Assembly (NCBI GenBank): GCA_017309275.1
Contig: JAFKLT010000072.1
Coordinates: forward strand, 1 to 47,176
Source of the DNA: Sphingomonadales bacterium
GTDB taxonomy: Bacteria > Pseudomonadota > Alphaproteobacteria > Sphingomonadales > Sphingomonadaceae
Direction: 5' to 3'
DNA: 47,176 bases
The translations under genes and the position numbers were made by a program. A model generated the notes under the pieces. That model was given only the letters and a program-made list of their open reading frames with translations, was not told the origin of the DNA and searched no databases. Position 1 is the stretch's first letter; each line of letters opens with the position of its first letter. Of this stretch, positions 1-8,371 are shown in pieces.

Positions 1-349
1 GCCGCGTGCAAAGCGCAATCGGCGCGTCGAGATTCGTACGGATGCAGTGCGCGGCGCTTTCCAGCGTCTCGGGCTTGTCGAGTTCGTAATCGCTTCCGAC
101 ACCCGCATTGTTGACCAGGATGGCGACGGGTTTGTCCGCGACACCGTTCAGAACCGCCTCGACGCCTTCCGGGGTCGACAGGTCGCCCGCGATGGTCCCG
201 AAACCGAGCGCGGCCATGGCCTGCAGCTTTTCCGCCGAGCGGCCCGTCACGATCACCTGCGCGCCGGCACCCTGCAACTGCAACGCGATCTCGCGCCCGA
301 TCCCGTCGCTGCCGCCGGTAACCAGCGCGATCTTTCCGCGAATATCCAT
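1..349 (-). CDS. SDR family oxidoreductase (partial, C-terminus outside window)
   Basis: This is the N-terminal 116 residues of a classical short-chain dehydrogenase/reductase, cut by the left edge. The product starts MDIRGKIALVTGG. It shows the nucleotide-binding TGGSDGIG at residues 11-18 and the structural NNAG motif near residue 83, both Rossmann-fold signatures of NAD(P)-dependent SDRs. The ATG at 349 is preceded by a strong GGAGGGG ribosome site 4-5 bases upstream, which fixes the start. The catalytic Ser/Tyr/Lys triad lies beyond the window, so activity and substrate cannot be judged. It is divergent from uvrC with a gap of about 68 bases. Confidence 0.85.
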   Translation of the reverse strand, partial: MDIRGKIALVTGGSDGIGREIALQLQGAGAQVIVTGRSAEKLQAMAALGFGTIAGDLSTPEGVEAVLNGVADKPVAILVNNAGVGSDYELDKPETLESAAHCIRTNLDAPIALCTR

Positions 350-417
350 AAGACCCCTCCCATGATTTACCTTGCGCACTATGGCGGGGCGCATCGCCTT
401 CGCCTACATGCAAAATC

Positions 418-2352
418 ATGGCCCGCCCGAACGCCCCCGACAGATTCAACGAAGAAAAGTCCGCCTATGTCGTCCGCGGTAGCGGCGAGGAGGGGGACAA
501 GCCCGACCTCGAACGCGGCGCCGACGTCATTCGCGGCGTCGTGCGCAAGCTGCCCGTGCGTCCCGGTGTCTATCGCATGCTCGATGCGCGCGGCGATGTG
601 CTGTACGTCGGCAAGGCGAGGGCGCTCAAAAATCGCGTTACCAACTACACGCAGGTTGCGCGCCTGCCGCAGCGGCTGCAGCGCATGGTCGCACAGACGC
701 GCGCTATGGAAATCGTCACCACGACCAGCGAGGCCGAGGCGTTGCTGCTCGAGGCGCAGCTGATCAAACGCTATCGTCCGCCGTATAATGTGCTGCTGCG
801 CGACGACAAAAGCTTCCCCTTCATCCTGCTGCGCACCGATCACGACTTCCCGCGCGTTCAGAAGCATCGCGGCGCGCGGCGCGCCAAGGGCCGTTATTAT
901 GGCCCCTTCGCAAGCGCCGGGTCGGTGCACCGCACGCTCAACGCGCTGCAGAAGACCTTCTTGCTGCGCAGCTGCACCGACAGCTTTTTCACGAACCGGT
1001 CGCGGCCGTGCCTGCTCTACCAGATCCGTCGTTGTTCGGCGCCGTGCGTCGATCGCATCTCGAAGGATGACTATGCCGGGCTGGTGAGCGACGCGCAGGA
1101 TTTCCTCGAAGGGCGTTCGACGGCGGTTCAGAAGCGCCTTGGCGATGCCATGACGAAGGCGGCCGAGGCGATGGATTTCGAGCAGGCGGCGGTGCTGCGC
1201 GATCGGCTGAAGTCGCTGACCTTCATCCAGGGCAGCCAATCGGTACATGCCGACGGTCTGGGGGACGCCGACGTCTTTGCTCTGGCGGCGAAGGGCGGAC
1301 ATCTCTGCATCGCGGGCTTCTTCATCCGGGGCGGCCAGAATTGGGGGCATCGCAGCTTCTTTCCGGCGCATGTCGCAGGCGTGCCGGAGGGCGAGGTGCT
1401 CGAAAGCTTCCTGATGCAATTCTATGAGGGCGTTCCCCCGCCGAAGACGATCCTCGTCGATCGCGAGCCCGATGAATGCGCGCTGCTGGCCGAAGCGCTC
1501 GGCGAGGTCGCGGGGCGCAAGGTCGAGATCAGCGTGCCGCAGCGGGGTAACCGCAAGCGCCTGCTGGAGCAGGCGATCCGCAATGCGGGCGAGGAGCTTG
1601 ACCGGCGGCTGGCCGAAAGCAGCACGCAGGCGAAGCTGGGACGCGAGCTCGCCGACCTGTTCGATCTGGAAGACGCGCCAAAGCGCATCGAGATCTACGA
1701 CAACAGCCATATCCAGGGCACCAACGCGCTGGGCGCGATGGTCGTCGCGGGGCCAGAAGGCTGGATCAAGGGCGCCTATCGAAAGTTCAACATCAAGCGC
1801 GCCGAGACGCAGCCGGGGGACGATTTCGCGATGATGCGCGAGGTTTTCCAGCGTCGCTTCGCGCGCGCGATCGAGGAAGATCCGGAACGCACGAAGGGCG
1901 AATGGCCTGATCTGGTGCTGATCGACGGCGGCAAGGGACAGGTGTCGGCGGCGGGATCGGTGCTGGCCGAACTGGGAATCGACGATCTGCCCTATGTCGG
2001 GGTCGCGAAGGGGCCCGATCGCAATGCGGGGCGCGAGACCTTCTATCTGCCCGACGGGCGCGAGTTCACCTTGCCCACGAACAATGCCGTGCTGTTCTAC
2101 ATCCAGCGGCTGCGCGACGAGGCGCACCGGTTCGCCATCGGTGCGCACCGACAGAAGCGCGCGAAGGCGATGGGGTCCTCGCCGCTCGACGAGGTTCCGG
2201 GCATCGGCCCCGCGCGCAAGAAGGCGCTGCTGATGCATTTCGGCACCGCGCGCGCGATCCGCAGCGCGAGCCTCGACGATCTGAAGCGCGCGCCGGGGGT
2301 CAGCGCGGCGGTCGCGCAGGCGGTCTATGACTTCTACAATCCGGGAAGCTGA
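418..2352 (+). CDS. uvrC: Excinuclease ABC subunit C
   Basis: UvrC makes the dual incisions on either side of a DNA lesion after UvrA and UvrB load, in cytoplasmic nucleotide excision repair. The 644-residue product has the expected order of domains. A GIY-YIG nuclease comes first (GVY at 50-52, YVG at 63-65). A UvrB-interacting UVR motif lies around 230-265 (KAAEAMDFEQAAVLRD). The RNase H-like UvrC homology region with YDNSHIQG follows, and a C-terminal helix-hairpin-helix (EVPGIGPARKKALL) ends the protein. Length is normal for alphaproteobacteria, with a roughly 40-residue N-terminal extension before the nuclease domain. The first ATG is used here; a start slightly downstream is possible. 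A thioesterase gene starts 11 bases after the stop. Confidence 0.97.
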   Translation: MARPNAPDRFNEEKSAYVVRGSGEEGDKPDLERGADVIRGVVRKLPVRPGVYRMLDARGDVLYVGKARALKNRVTNYTQVARLPQRLQRMVAQTRAMEIVTTTSEAEALLLEAQLIKRYRPPYNVLLRDDKSFPFILLRTDHDFPRVQKHRGARRAKGRYYGPFASAGSVHRTLNALQKTFLLRSCTDSFFTNRSRPCLLYQIRRCSAPCVDRISKDDYAGLVSDAQDFLEGRSTAVQKRLGDAMTKAAEAMDFEQAAVLRDRLKSLTFIQGSQSVHADGLGDADVFALAAKGGHLCIAGFFIRGGQNWGHRSFFPAHVAGVPEGEVLESFLMQFYEGVPPPKTILVDREPDECALLAEALGEVAGRKVEISVPQRGNRKRLLEQAIRNAGEELDRRLAESSTQAKLGRELADLFDLEDAPKRIEIYDNSHIQGTNALGAMVVAGPEGWIKGAYRKFNIKRAETQPGDDFAMMREVFQRRFARAIEEDPERTKGEWPDLVLIDGGKGQVSAAGSVLAELGIDDLPYVGVAKGPDRNAGRETFYLPDGREFTLPTNNAVLFYIQRLRDEAHRFAIGAHRQKRAKAMGSSPLDEVPGIGPARKKALLMHFGTARAIRSASLDDLKRAPGVSAAVAQAVYDFYNPGS

Positions 2353-2362
2353 GGAGAGGGCG

Positions 2363-2755
2363 ATGGATTTCGCGGCGATGATGCCGCTCGCGGGAACGCT
2401 GGGCGTCACGATTCACGAGGGTGGCAAGGACCGCGTCGCGGGCCGGCTGCCGGTGCGGGCCGACATCTGCACCGCGGGCCAGATCGTGCATGGCGGCGCG
2501 ATCATGGCCTTTGCCGACTGCCTTGGCGCGGTCGGCGCGTTCCTGACCTTGCCCGAAGGGGCCAGCGGCACGACAACGATCGAGAGCAAGACCAATTTCC
2601 TCGGTGCGGGGCCGCTCGGATCGGTGCTGGTCGGCGAGGCGACCCCGGTCAAGATCGGCAAGCGTCTGTCGGTGTGGCAGACGCGGATCCGCACCGAAGA
2701 CGGCGCAGAGGTCGCACTGGTCACCCAGACGCAGATGGTGCTTTGGCCAGCCTGA
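2363..2755 (+). CDS. PaaI-family hotdog thioesterase
   Basis: A 130-residue single hotdog-fold protein of the PaaI/YdiI type, which hydrolyses acyl- or aryl-CoA thioesters. The conserved segment [18 protein letters not shown] (near residues 43-60) matches the family HGG active-site loop followed by the long central helix. The ATG at 2363 is chosen over an in-frame start 36 bases upstream because GAGGAGAGG lies just before it and because the earlier start would overlap uvrC. The end overlaps the likely TTG start of recO, so it sits in the uvrC-recO run of genes. The substrate is unknown. A second, unrelated-looking PaaI-type thioesterase lies at 11,426-11,818. Confidence 0.85.
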   Translation: MDFAAMMPLAGTLGVTIHEGGKDRVAGRLPVRADICTAGQIVHGGAIMAFADCLGAVGAFLTLPEGASGTTTIESKTNFLGAGPLGSVLVGEATPVKIGKRLSVWQTRIRTEDGAEVALVTQTQMVLWPA

Positions 2756-3480
2756 CCGCCGATGCGATCGTCTGCGCGGTGCGCGCGCATGGCGAACATG
2801 GCGCGATCCTGCGCGCGCTGACGCAGGAAGCGGGGCTCATCGCGGGCTATGTCCGTGGCGGTCGGTCGCGAAGGCTGCGGCCGATTCTGGTTCCCGGCAA
2901 TCTCGTCGCGCTCGAATTGCGCGCGCGGACCGAGGAACAGCTTGGCGGTGCGACGGTCGAACTGCTGGAAAGCCGCGCGCCGCTGCTCGCCGAGCCGCTG
3001 GCGAGCGCCGCGATCGACTGGGCGACCAGCCTGACCGCGGCAACCCTGCCCGAAAGCCAGCCCTATCCGGCGCTCTACACCGCCTTGTCGGCGGTTCTGG
3101 AGGCCATCGGCGTCGCGCCTTCCGCCCGCCAATGGGCGGCGGCCCTGGCGCGGTACGAGTTGCTGGTGCTTGCCGAGCTGGGGTTCGGGCTCAATCTGGA
3201 AGAATGCGTCGTCACCGGCACCGACGGCGACATTGCCTTCGTCAGCCCCAAATCGGGCGGTGCGGTGAGCGCGGCGGCCGCGTCGGGTTATGAAGAGCGC
3301 CTGTTCCGCCTGCCGCCCTTCCTGCGCGGCGCCGATGCCGGCCCGTCGATGGCCGACGTGCTCGACGGCCTGGCCATCACCGGCCACTTCCTCGACCGCG
3401 ACGTCCTCGACGGACGCAATCGTGACTTGCTGACCGTAAGGGAAAGATTGATCGCCCGGCTCAACAGGGCGGTTGCGTGA
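2743..3480 (+). CDS. recO: DNA repair protein RecO
   Basis: RecO anneals single strands and, with RecR, helps load RecA in the RecF pathway. The recognisable N-terminus is [19 protein letters not shown] (OB-fold start, typical of alphaproteobacterial RecO), with [14 protein letters not shown] after it. The C-terminal helical part has the characteristic [20 protein letters not shown] place the start at TTG 2743, giving 245 residues, the normal length. The open frame extends upstream, but that part lies antisense-like inside the thioesterase gene and has no family similarity. The gene therefore overlaps the thioesterase end by 13 bases, which suggests coupled translation. The start is inferred; the identity is firm. 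Confidence 0.9.
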   Translation: MASLTADAIVCAVRAHGEHGAILRALTQEAGLIAGYVRGGRSRRLRPILVPGNLVALELRARTEEQLGGATVELLESRAPLLAEPLASAAIDWATSLTAATLPESQPYPALYTALSAVLEAIGVAPSARQWAAALARYELLVLAELGFGLNLEECVVTGTDGDIAFVSPKSGGAVSAAAASGYEERLFRLPPFLRGADAGPSMADVLDGLAITGHFLDRDVLDGRNRDLLTVRERLIARLNRAVA

Positions 3481-3530
3481 CGCGCTGACGCTGCCTAAGC
3501 GGCTTTCGACAAGCGAAAGGGCAAAACATA

Positions 3531-4577
3531 GTGCAAATCCTGCTGTTGGCTGGCGATGGTATCGGTCCCGAGATCATGGTGGAGGCGGAAAAGGTCCTCG
3601 CGGCGCTCGCGCTGCCCGTGACGCTCGACCGCGCGCTTGTCGGCGGCGCCGCCTATGAAGCGACCGGCCACCCGCTGCCGCCCGAAACGCTCGCGAAGGC
3701 GAAGGCCGCGGATGCCATCCTGTTCGGCGCCGTCGGCGATCCGCGTTTCGACGGCGTCGAGCGTCACCTGCGCCCCGAACAGGCGATCCTCGGCCTGCGG
3801 TCGGAGCTGGGCCTTTTCGCCAACCTGCGTCCCGCCAAGCTGTTCGCCGGCCTGGAGGACAGCTCGGCGCTGCGTCCCGAGGTCGCGTCGGCGATCGACC
3901 TGCTGATCGTCCGCGAACTGAACGGCGACGTCTATTTCGGCGAGAAGGGCACGCGCACGACCGCAAGCGGCGAGCGCGAGGGCTATGACATCATGTCGTA
4001 CAGCGAGAGCGAGGTGCGCCGCATCGCGCATGTCGCGTTCCGCGCGGCGCAGGGGCGGGCGAAGCGGCTCTGCTCGGTCGACAAGGCCAATGTCCTCGAA
4101 ACCTCGCAGCTTTGGCGCGACGTGGTGATCGAGGTTTCGGCCGAATACCCCGACGTCGCGCTCACCCACATGTATGTCGACAATGCCGCGATGCAGCTTG
4201 TGCGCAATCCGGGGCAGTTCGACGTCGTCGTGACCGGCAATCTGTTCGGCGACATCCTGTCGGACCAGGCGTCGATGTGCGTCGGATCGATCGGGCTGCT
4301 CGCATCGGCCTCGTTGAGCGAGGGCACGCAGGGCCTGTATGAGCCGATCCACGGCAGCGCGCCCGACATCGCGGGGAAGGGCGTCGCCAATCCGCTCGCG
4401 ATGATCCTGTCGCTCGCGATGCTGCTGCGTCATTCGGGCGGCGACGAAGCGAGCGCCGCGCGGATCGAGGCGGCGGTGGCAAAGGTCCTTGCCGACGGCT
4501 GTCGCGGCGCCGATCTTGGCGGTACGATGGGCACGACGGCACTCGGCGACGCGGCCGTTGCGGTTCTCACGAACTAG
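3531..4577 (+). CDS. leuB: 3-isopropylmalate dehydrogenase
   Basis: LeuB oxidises and decarboxylates (2R,3S)-3-isopropylmalate to 4-methyl-2-oxopentanoate with NAD+, the third step of leucine synthesis. The 348-residue product has the family opening GDGIGPEIM at residues 9-17. It also has the substrate arginine region [22 protein letters not shown], the catalytic Tyr in [13 protein letters not shown], and the metal-binding [12 protein letters not shown]. The C-terminal [14 protein letters not shown] is diagnostic. Translation begins with GTG 3531 after an AAAGGG ribosome site. leuA, leuC and leuD are not in the window. metZ starts 15 bases downstream, so two amino-acid pathways share this transcription unit. 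Confidence 0.97.
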   Translation: MQILLLAGDGIGPEIMVEAEKVLAALALPVTLDRALVGGAAYEATGHPLPPETLAKAKAADAILFGAVGDPRFDGVERHLRPEQAILGLRSELGLFANLRPAKLFAGLEDSSALRPEVASAIDLLIVRELNGDVYFGEKGTRTTASGEREGYDIMSYSESEVRRIAHVAFRAAQGRAKRLCSVDKANVLETSQLWRDVVIEVSAEYPDVALTHMYVDNAAMQLVRNPGQFDVVVTGNLFGDILSDQASMCVGSIGLLASASLSEGTQGLYEPIHGSAPDIAGKGVANPLAMILSLAMLLRHSGGDEASAARIEAAVAKVLADGCRGADLGGTMGTTALGDAAVAVLTN

Positions 4578-4592
4578 GTTACGGACAAGACG

Positions 4593-5798
4593 ATGAAAAA
4601 GACCACGGGTTTCGATCGCAGCAAGACGCGCAACTGGCACCCCGCGACGCAGGCGGTGCGCGGCGGCACATGGCGCAGCGAGCATGGCGAGACGTCGGAG
4701 GCATTGTTCCTGACGTCGGGCTATACCTACGACAGCGCCGAGGAAGTCGCGGCGCGCTTTGCCGGCGAAGCGCAGGGCATGACCTATTCGCGGCTGCAGA
4801 ACCCGACCGTCGCGATGCTCGAGGAACGGATCGCACTGATGGAAGGCGCCGAGGCGTGCCGGACCCAGGCGACCGGCATGGCGGCGATGACCACCGCGCT
4901 GCTGTGCCAGCTTTCGGCTGGCGACCATATCGTCGCGGCCAAGGCCGCCTTCGGCTCGTGCCGCTGGCTCATCGACAGCCTCTGCCCGCGTTTCGCGATC
5001 GAGACGACGGTCGTCGACGGCCGCGACAACGACGCGTGGGAAAAGGCGATCAGGCCGAACACGAAGGTCTTTTTCTTCGAAACCCCTGCAAATCCGACGA
5101 TGGATATCGTCGACATGCGGTTCGTGTGCGATCTCGCCAAGGCGCATGGCATCACGACCGTCGTCGACAATGCCTTCGCGACCAGCGCGCTCCAGCGCCC
5201 GATGGATTTCGGCGCGGATGTCGTCGCCTATTCGGCGACCAAGCTGATGGAGGGGCAGGGCCGCGTCCTCGCCGGCGCCGTGTGCGCCAGCGAACAGTTC
5301 ATCAACGACGTCCTGCTGCCGTTCCAGCGCAACACCGGGCCCAACCTGGCGCCGTTCAACGCCTGGGTCGTCATGAAGGGCCTCGAAACGCTCGATCTGC
5401 GCGCGCGGCGGCAATCCGAAAACGCGCTCGCGGTCGGCAAGTTCGTCGAAGGGCGCGTGCCGCGCATCCTGCATCCGGGACTCGGCAGCCATCCGCAGCA
5501 TAATCTGGCGATGAGCCAGATGGCGGCGTGTGGCCCGATCTTCTCGTTCATCCTCGAGGGGCGCGAACAGGCGATGGGCCTGCTCAACGCGCTCGAACTC
5601 GTCGATATTTCGAACAATATCGGCGACTCGCGCAGCCTGTGCTGCCACCCGGCCTCGACTACCCATTATGGCGTCAGCGCCGAAGCGCGCGCCGACATGG
5701 GCGTCGTCGAAGGCATGCTGCGCATCAATATCGGGCTGGAGGATCCGCGCGACATCATCGCCGATCTGGACCAGGCATTGACCAAGGTCGGTCTTTAG
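4593..5798 (+). CDS. metZ: O-succinylhomoserine sulfhydrylase
   Basis: A PLP enzyme of the Cys/Met metabolism family that makes homocysteine directly from O-succinylhomoserine and sulfide, bypassing cystathionine. The 401-residue protein has the PLP-binding lysine K217 in YSATKLMEGQGR, the pyridine-nitrogen aspartate D192 in VVDNAF, and YSRLQNPT near residue 65. The opening NWHPATQAVRGG and the region FFFETPANPT are typical of alphaproteobacterial MetZ rather than MetB or MetY. No SAM-II-type leader can fit in the 15-base gap after leuB, so any methionine control would act on the larger transcript. apaG starts 11 bases after the stop. Confidence 0.93.
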   Translation: MKKTTGFDRSKTRNWHPATQAVRGGTWRSEHGETSEALFLTSGYTYDSAEEVAARFAGEAQGMTYSRLQNPTVAMLEERIALMEGAEACRTQATGMAAMTTALLCQLSAGDHIVAAKAAFGSCRWLIDSLCPRFAIETTVVDGRDNDAWEKAIRPNTKVFFFETPANPTMDIVDMRFVCDLAKAHGITTVVDNAFATSALQRPMDFGADVVAYSATKLMEGQGRVLAGAVCASEQFINDVLLPFQRNTGPNLAPFNAWVVMKGLETLDLRARRQSENALAVGKFVEGRVPRILHPGLGSHPQHNLAMSQMAACGPIFSFILEGREQAMGLLNALELVDISNNIGDSRSLCCHPASTTHYGVSAEARADMGVVEGMLRINIGLEDPRDIIADLDQALTKVGL

Positions 5799-5809
5799 GC
5801 GACTTTGGC

Positions 5810-6217
5810 ATGGAGATGATCGACTCCTTCTTCCCCTTTTCGGCGACCACGGGTCCGATCACCGTGCGCGTGTCGGTCAGCTATCTGCCCGAACAATCGC
5901 ATCCGGCGCTCGGTCGCTGGTTCTGGGCGTATCACGTCCGGATCGAGAACCACGGCGACGTCGCCGCGCAGCTTCTGACGCGCCATTGGCGGATCAGCGA
6001 CGGGCGCGGACAGGTGAGCGAGGTCGAGGGGGAAGGGGTCGTCGGCGAACAGCCGCTGATCAATCCCGGCGGCGCGTTCGACTATGTGTCGGGGTGCCCG
6101 CTTCCCACGCCAGAAGGGTCGATGGTCGGCAGCTATACGATGGAAATGGGTGACGGGTCGCAAATGCTGATTGCCATTCCGCACTTTCCGCTCCAGGCAC
6201 CCGCGACCGCATCGTGA
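5810..6217 (+). CDS. apaG: ApaG family protein
   Basis: ApaG is a small cytoplasmic protein with a fibronectin-III-like beta sandwich; its precise biochemical role is not settled. The 135-residue product shows the family core: ITVRVSVSYLPEQSHP, FWAYHVRIENHG, LLTRHWRISDGRG and, near the end, GSMVGSYTMEMGDG. The open frame reaches far upstream inside metZ in another frame, but family similarity begins at the ATG at 5810, which I use; an ATG six bases later is the alternative. The stop overlaps the GTG start of the next gene in a GTGA arrangement, which implies coupled translation with the LysR regulator. Confidence 0.92.
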   Translation: MEMIDSFFPFSATTGPITVRVSVSYLPEQSHPALGRWFWAYHVRIENHGDVAAQLLTRHWRISDGRGQVSEVEGEGVVGEQPLINPGGAFDYVSGCPLPTPEGSMVGSYTMEMGDGSQMLIAIPHFPLQAPATAS

Positions 6218-7005
6218 AACGCACGCACCTGCCTCTCAACGCGCTTCGCGTCTTCGATGCCGCTGCCCGGCATCTCAGCTTCACGCGCGCGGCCGACGAG
6301 CTCGCGGTAACCCCGGCGGCGGTGGGTCAACAGATCCGCGCGCTGGAGGATATGCTGGGCGTCGTGCTGTTTCGCCGCACGCCCAAGGGACTCGAGCTGA
6401 CGGGCGAGGCGCATGCCGGGCTCGATGCGCTCCGCCAGGGCTTTCTGCAGTTCGAGGAATCGGTGCGGGCGATGCAGGCGGGACAGTCGTCGCAATCGCT
6501 GACGATCGCCGCGCCGCGCGACCTGACCGCCAAATGGCTCGCGCCCCGGCTCGCGCGGTACAGCCAGCAGGCGCCCGATGTCCGCTTTACGCTGGTGTCG
6601 ACCGACGGCGGGATCGATTTCACCGAGGCGAACCTCGATCTCGCAATCTTCTGGACCGACGGCGCGGGCGAGCATGAGGGGGTTCCCCTGGCCGACGCGA
6701 CGATGGTCACCGTCGGCGGACCCGGCAGCGAAAGCGACACGCGCATCGCATGGCCCGGCTGTCCCGTCGACGAAGGCGAACCCGCGCTGAGGCTCGGCGA
6801 TGCCGGCCTTGCGATCGACGCCGCCGCCAACGGGCTGGGCCACGCGAATGTGCCGGCGATGCTGGCCGAAGCCGACATCGCGGCGGGCCGCGTCCGGCTG
6901 GTGCGAGAGGCCTTCGCCGTCAAGCGCGGCTATTGGCTCGTCGCGCCGCTGCCGCAGTGGCGCCAGGCGAAGGTCAAGGCGCTGGTGGCGGCGCTCACTG
7001 CCTGA
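6214..7005 (+). CDS. LysR-family transcriptional regulator, GcvA-like
   Basis: The N-terminal winged helix-turn-helix is clear: PLNALRVFDAAARHLSFTRAADELAVTPAAVGQQIRALE, then LFRRTPKGLELTGEG-like wing residues. An effector-binding domain follows from about residue 90. The opening resembles the GcvA/AmpR branch. At 263 residues it is about 40 shorter than usual because the distal effector subdomain is compact; no frameshift is evident. It begins with GTG in a 4-base overlap with the apaG stop. LysR regulators usually control a divergent neighbour, but here the gene is the last of a co-directional run, so its target cannot be read from position. A convergent serine hydrolase follows. Confidence 0.88.
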   Translation: MKRTHLPLNALRVFDAAARHLSFTRAADELAVTPAAVGQQIRALEDMLGVVLFRRTPKGLELTGEAHAGLDALRQGFLQFEESVRAMQAGQSSQSLTIAAPRDLTAKWLAPRLARYSQQAPDVRFTLVSTDGGIDFTEANLDLAIFWTDGAGEHEGVPLADATMVTVGGPGSESDTRIAWPGCPVDEGEPALRLGDAGLAIDAAANGLGHANVPAMLAEADIAAGRVRLVREAFAVKRGYWLVAPLPQWRQAKVKALVAALTA

Positions 7006-7009
7006 CAAG

Positions 7010-7035
7010 AAGGCCCGTCGGAAAGGCCGGTCGGA
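7010..7035. repeat. Two-copy 13-base tandem repeat between convergent genes
   Basis: Two adjacent 13-base units, AAGGCCCGTCGGA and AAGGCCGGTCGGA, differ by one base and are followed by a third partial AAG. They fill most of the 33-base gap between the LysR stop and the end of the convergent serine hydrolase gene. No function is evident. It could be a small duplication. Confidence 0.6.
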
Positions 7036-7038
7036 AAG

Positions 7039-8361
7039 CTATTTCGCCGCCAGTGCGAGCAGCCGCGTCACAAATCCGACCATTTGAACGCTGTCAACAT
7101 TGGCATCGGCGTTGTTCCAGCTGGCGGTAACGACGAACCATCGGCCGTCGGCCCGGCGCTCGCCGAGCAGGCTCATCGACAAGACGCCATTCTCCGAACC
7201 GCCCTTATAGCCCAGATAACGCCACGGTTCGGCGGCTTCCGGCCCCAGTCCGTTGTTGATCGCCATCGCGGCCATCGCCTGTTCGGATCGGCGGGCGCGG
7301 ATATCGACCATCAGCCGCGCGATGTCGTTCGGCGAGGCGAACCACTCCAGATTGTCGATAAAGCGCGGTCCTGCGCCAAAGCTTACGCCGTCAACATTGG
7401 CTAGAACCAGCCGCTGGCTGTTGGAATCGAGCAATTTGCGCTGTGCCCGGTCGTCGCCGGCTATGAAGGCGTCGCGCAAGGCGGTGAAATTATTGCCCTT
7501 CAGCGCAAAGGCCTCGACCGTGGTGAGAAAAGGGATGTTTCGCGACGGTTCGGCATGTCCCGCCGCCCGCATCCGCGCCTCGATCCGCTCGCGGCCGATC
7601 AGATGGATCAGCGTGTCGGCCGCGCCATTGTCGCTGACCGAAATCATCCAGTTCGCCAATGTTTGCAGTGTTACAGGCGCGTTTTTCGGCCAGTTTGCGG
7701 TCGCCACCGAGGAAAAGCTCAGGTGGGTGAGGGGGACGACATCCGCCCACCGCCGCTCGCCCGCCGCGACCTGGGCGGCAAGTTCGTCGAGAATATAGAG
7801 CTTGAAGGTCGATCCTGTGGCGAATTGCGTATCGGCGTTGGACGACGCGACACCGCGAATGGCGGTTCCGTCGATTTCAGCCACCAGGAAGCCTGTGCGC
7901 CCCGGCAAAGCGGCAATTTCGCCGGCGATCCGCGCATAACCGTCGTCAGCCATCGTAAAGCCGGTCAGGCGCAGGCCTATGACGCGGTTATCCGGGGCCT
8001 TCGCGACGTCGAGGATTACGCTGGCAGCGCCCTTTTCAAGGCGAAGACGCAATGTTCCGGACTGACCGTCACCCGAAACCGCGGCTTCGACCGCGACGGC
8101 GCGGCCATATTGCGCGATCAAGCCGTCGCACATCGCCCTGAACTGCGCCTCGGGTATGGCCGCTTGAAAGGACGGCGCAAAATAGGCGGAAAACGCGATG
8201 TTGCCATTGATAACATCGACCAATTGGGCCGCCCGAAGGCCGAAATCGGTGGCGGTTTTCGGTGCATCGGACGGATTTGGCGCTGTCTGCGCCAAGGCGC
8301 CGACCGGCACCAGCATCGCCAGCGTCGCCGCGGCTACCAAGACCCGCCATTTCCTGCCCAT
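7039..8361 (-). CDS. Exported class A beta-lactamase-like serine hydrolase (LpqF/Cpe-like)
   Basis: A 440-residue protein with a cleavable signal peptide (MGRKWRVLVAAATLAMLVP, cleavage near ALAQ-T) that should act in the periplasm. An N-terminal domain of about 120 residues precedes a serine beta-lactamase/transpeptidase-like domain. The active-site motifs are all present: S184-T-F-K187, SDN at 243-245 and KGG at 386-388 in place of KTG. The domain order resembles Cpe/LpqF-type proteins rather than resistance enzymes, so a peptidoglycan or ester substrate is as likely as a beta-lactam. The ATG at 8361 follows GAGGAGGCC and lies 10 bases after the parE stop, so the two genes probably form one operon. 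Confidence 0.8.
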   Translation of the reverse strand: MGRKWRVLVAAATLAMLVPVGALAQTAPNPSDAPKTATDFGLRAAQLVDVINGNIAFSAYFAPSFQAAIPEAQFRAMCDGLIAQYGRAVAVEAAVSGDGQSGTLRLRLEKGAASVILDVAKAPDNRVIGLRLTGFTMADDGYARIAGEIAALPGRTGFLVAEIDGTAIRGVASSNADTQFATGSTFKLYILDELAAQVAAGERRWADVVPLTHLSFSSVATANWPKNAPVTLQTLANWMISVSDNGAADTLIHLIGRERIEARMRAAGHAEPSRNIPFLTTVEAFALKGNNFTALRDAFIAGDDRAQRKLLDSNSQRLVLANVDGVSFGAGPRFIDNLEWFASPNDIARLMVDIRARRSEQAMAAMAINNGLGPEAAEPWRYLGYKGGSENGVLSMSLLGERRADGRWFVVTASWNNADANVDSVQMVGFVTRLLALAAK

Positions 8362-8371
8362 ATCGGCCTCC

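Noticed and set aside
379-2409. A 676-codon open frame on the minus strand opposite uvrC
   Set aside because: Its frame mirrors uvrC codons. High third-position GC removes stop codons on the opposite strand; composition is Arg/Ala/His-rich and no family is recognisable.
3495-5666. A 723-codon open frame on the minus strand opposite leuB and metZ
   Set aside because: It spans two well-identified genes plus the gap between them, and shows the Arg/His-rich composition of an antisense shadow.
7039-8361. A true beta-lactam resistance gene
   Set aside because: The SxxK, SDN and KGG motifs are present, but the extra N-terminal domain and the parE operon context suggest a different serine hydrolase.
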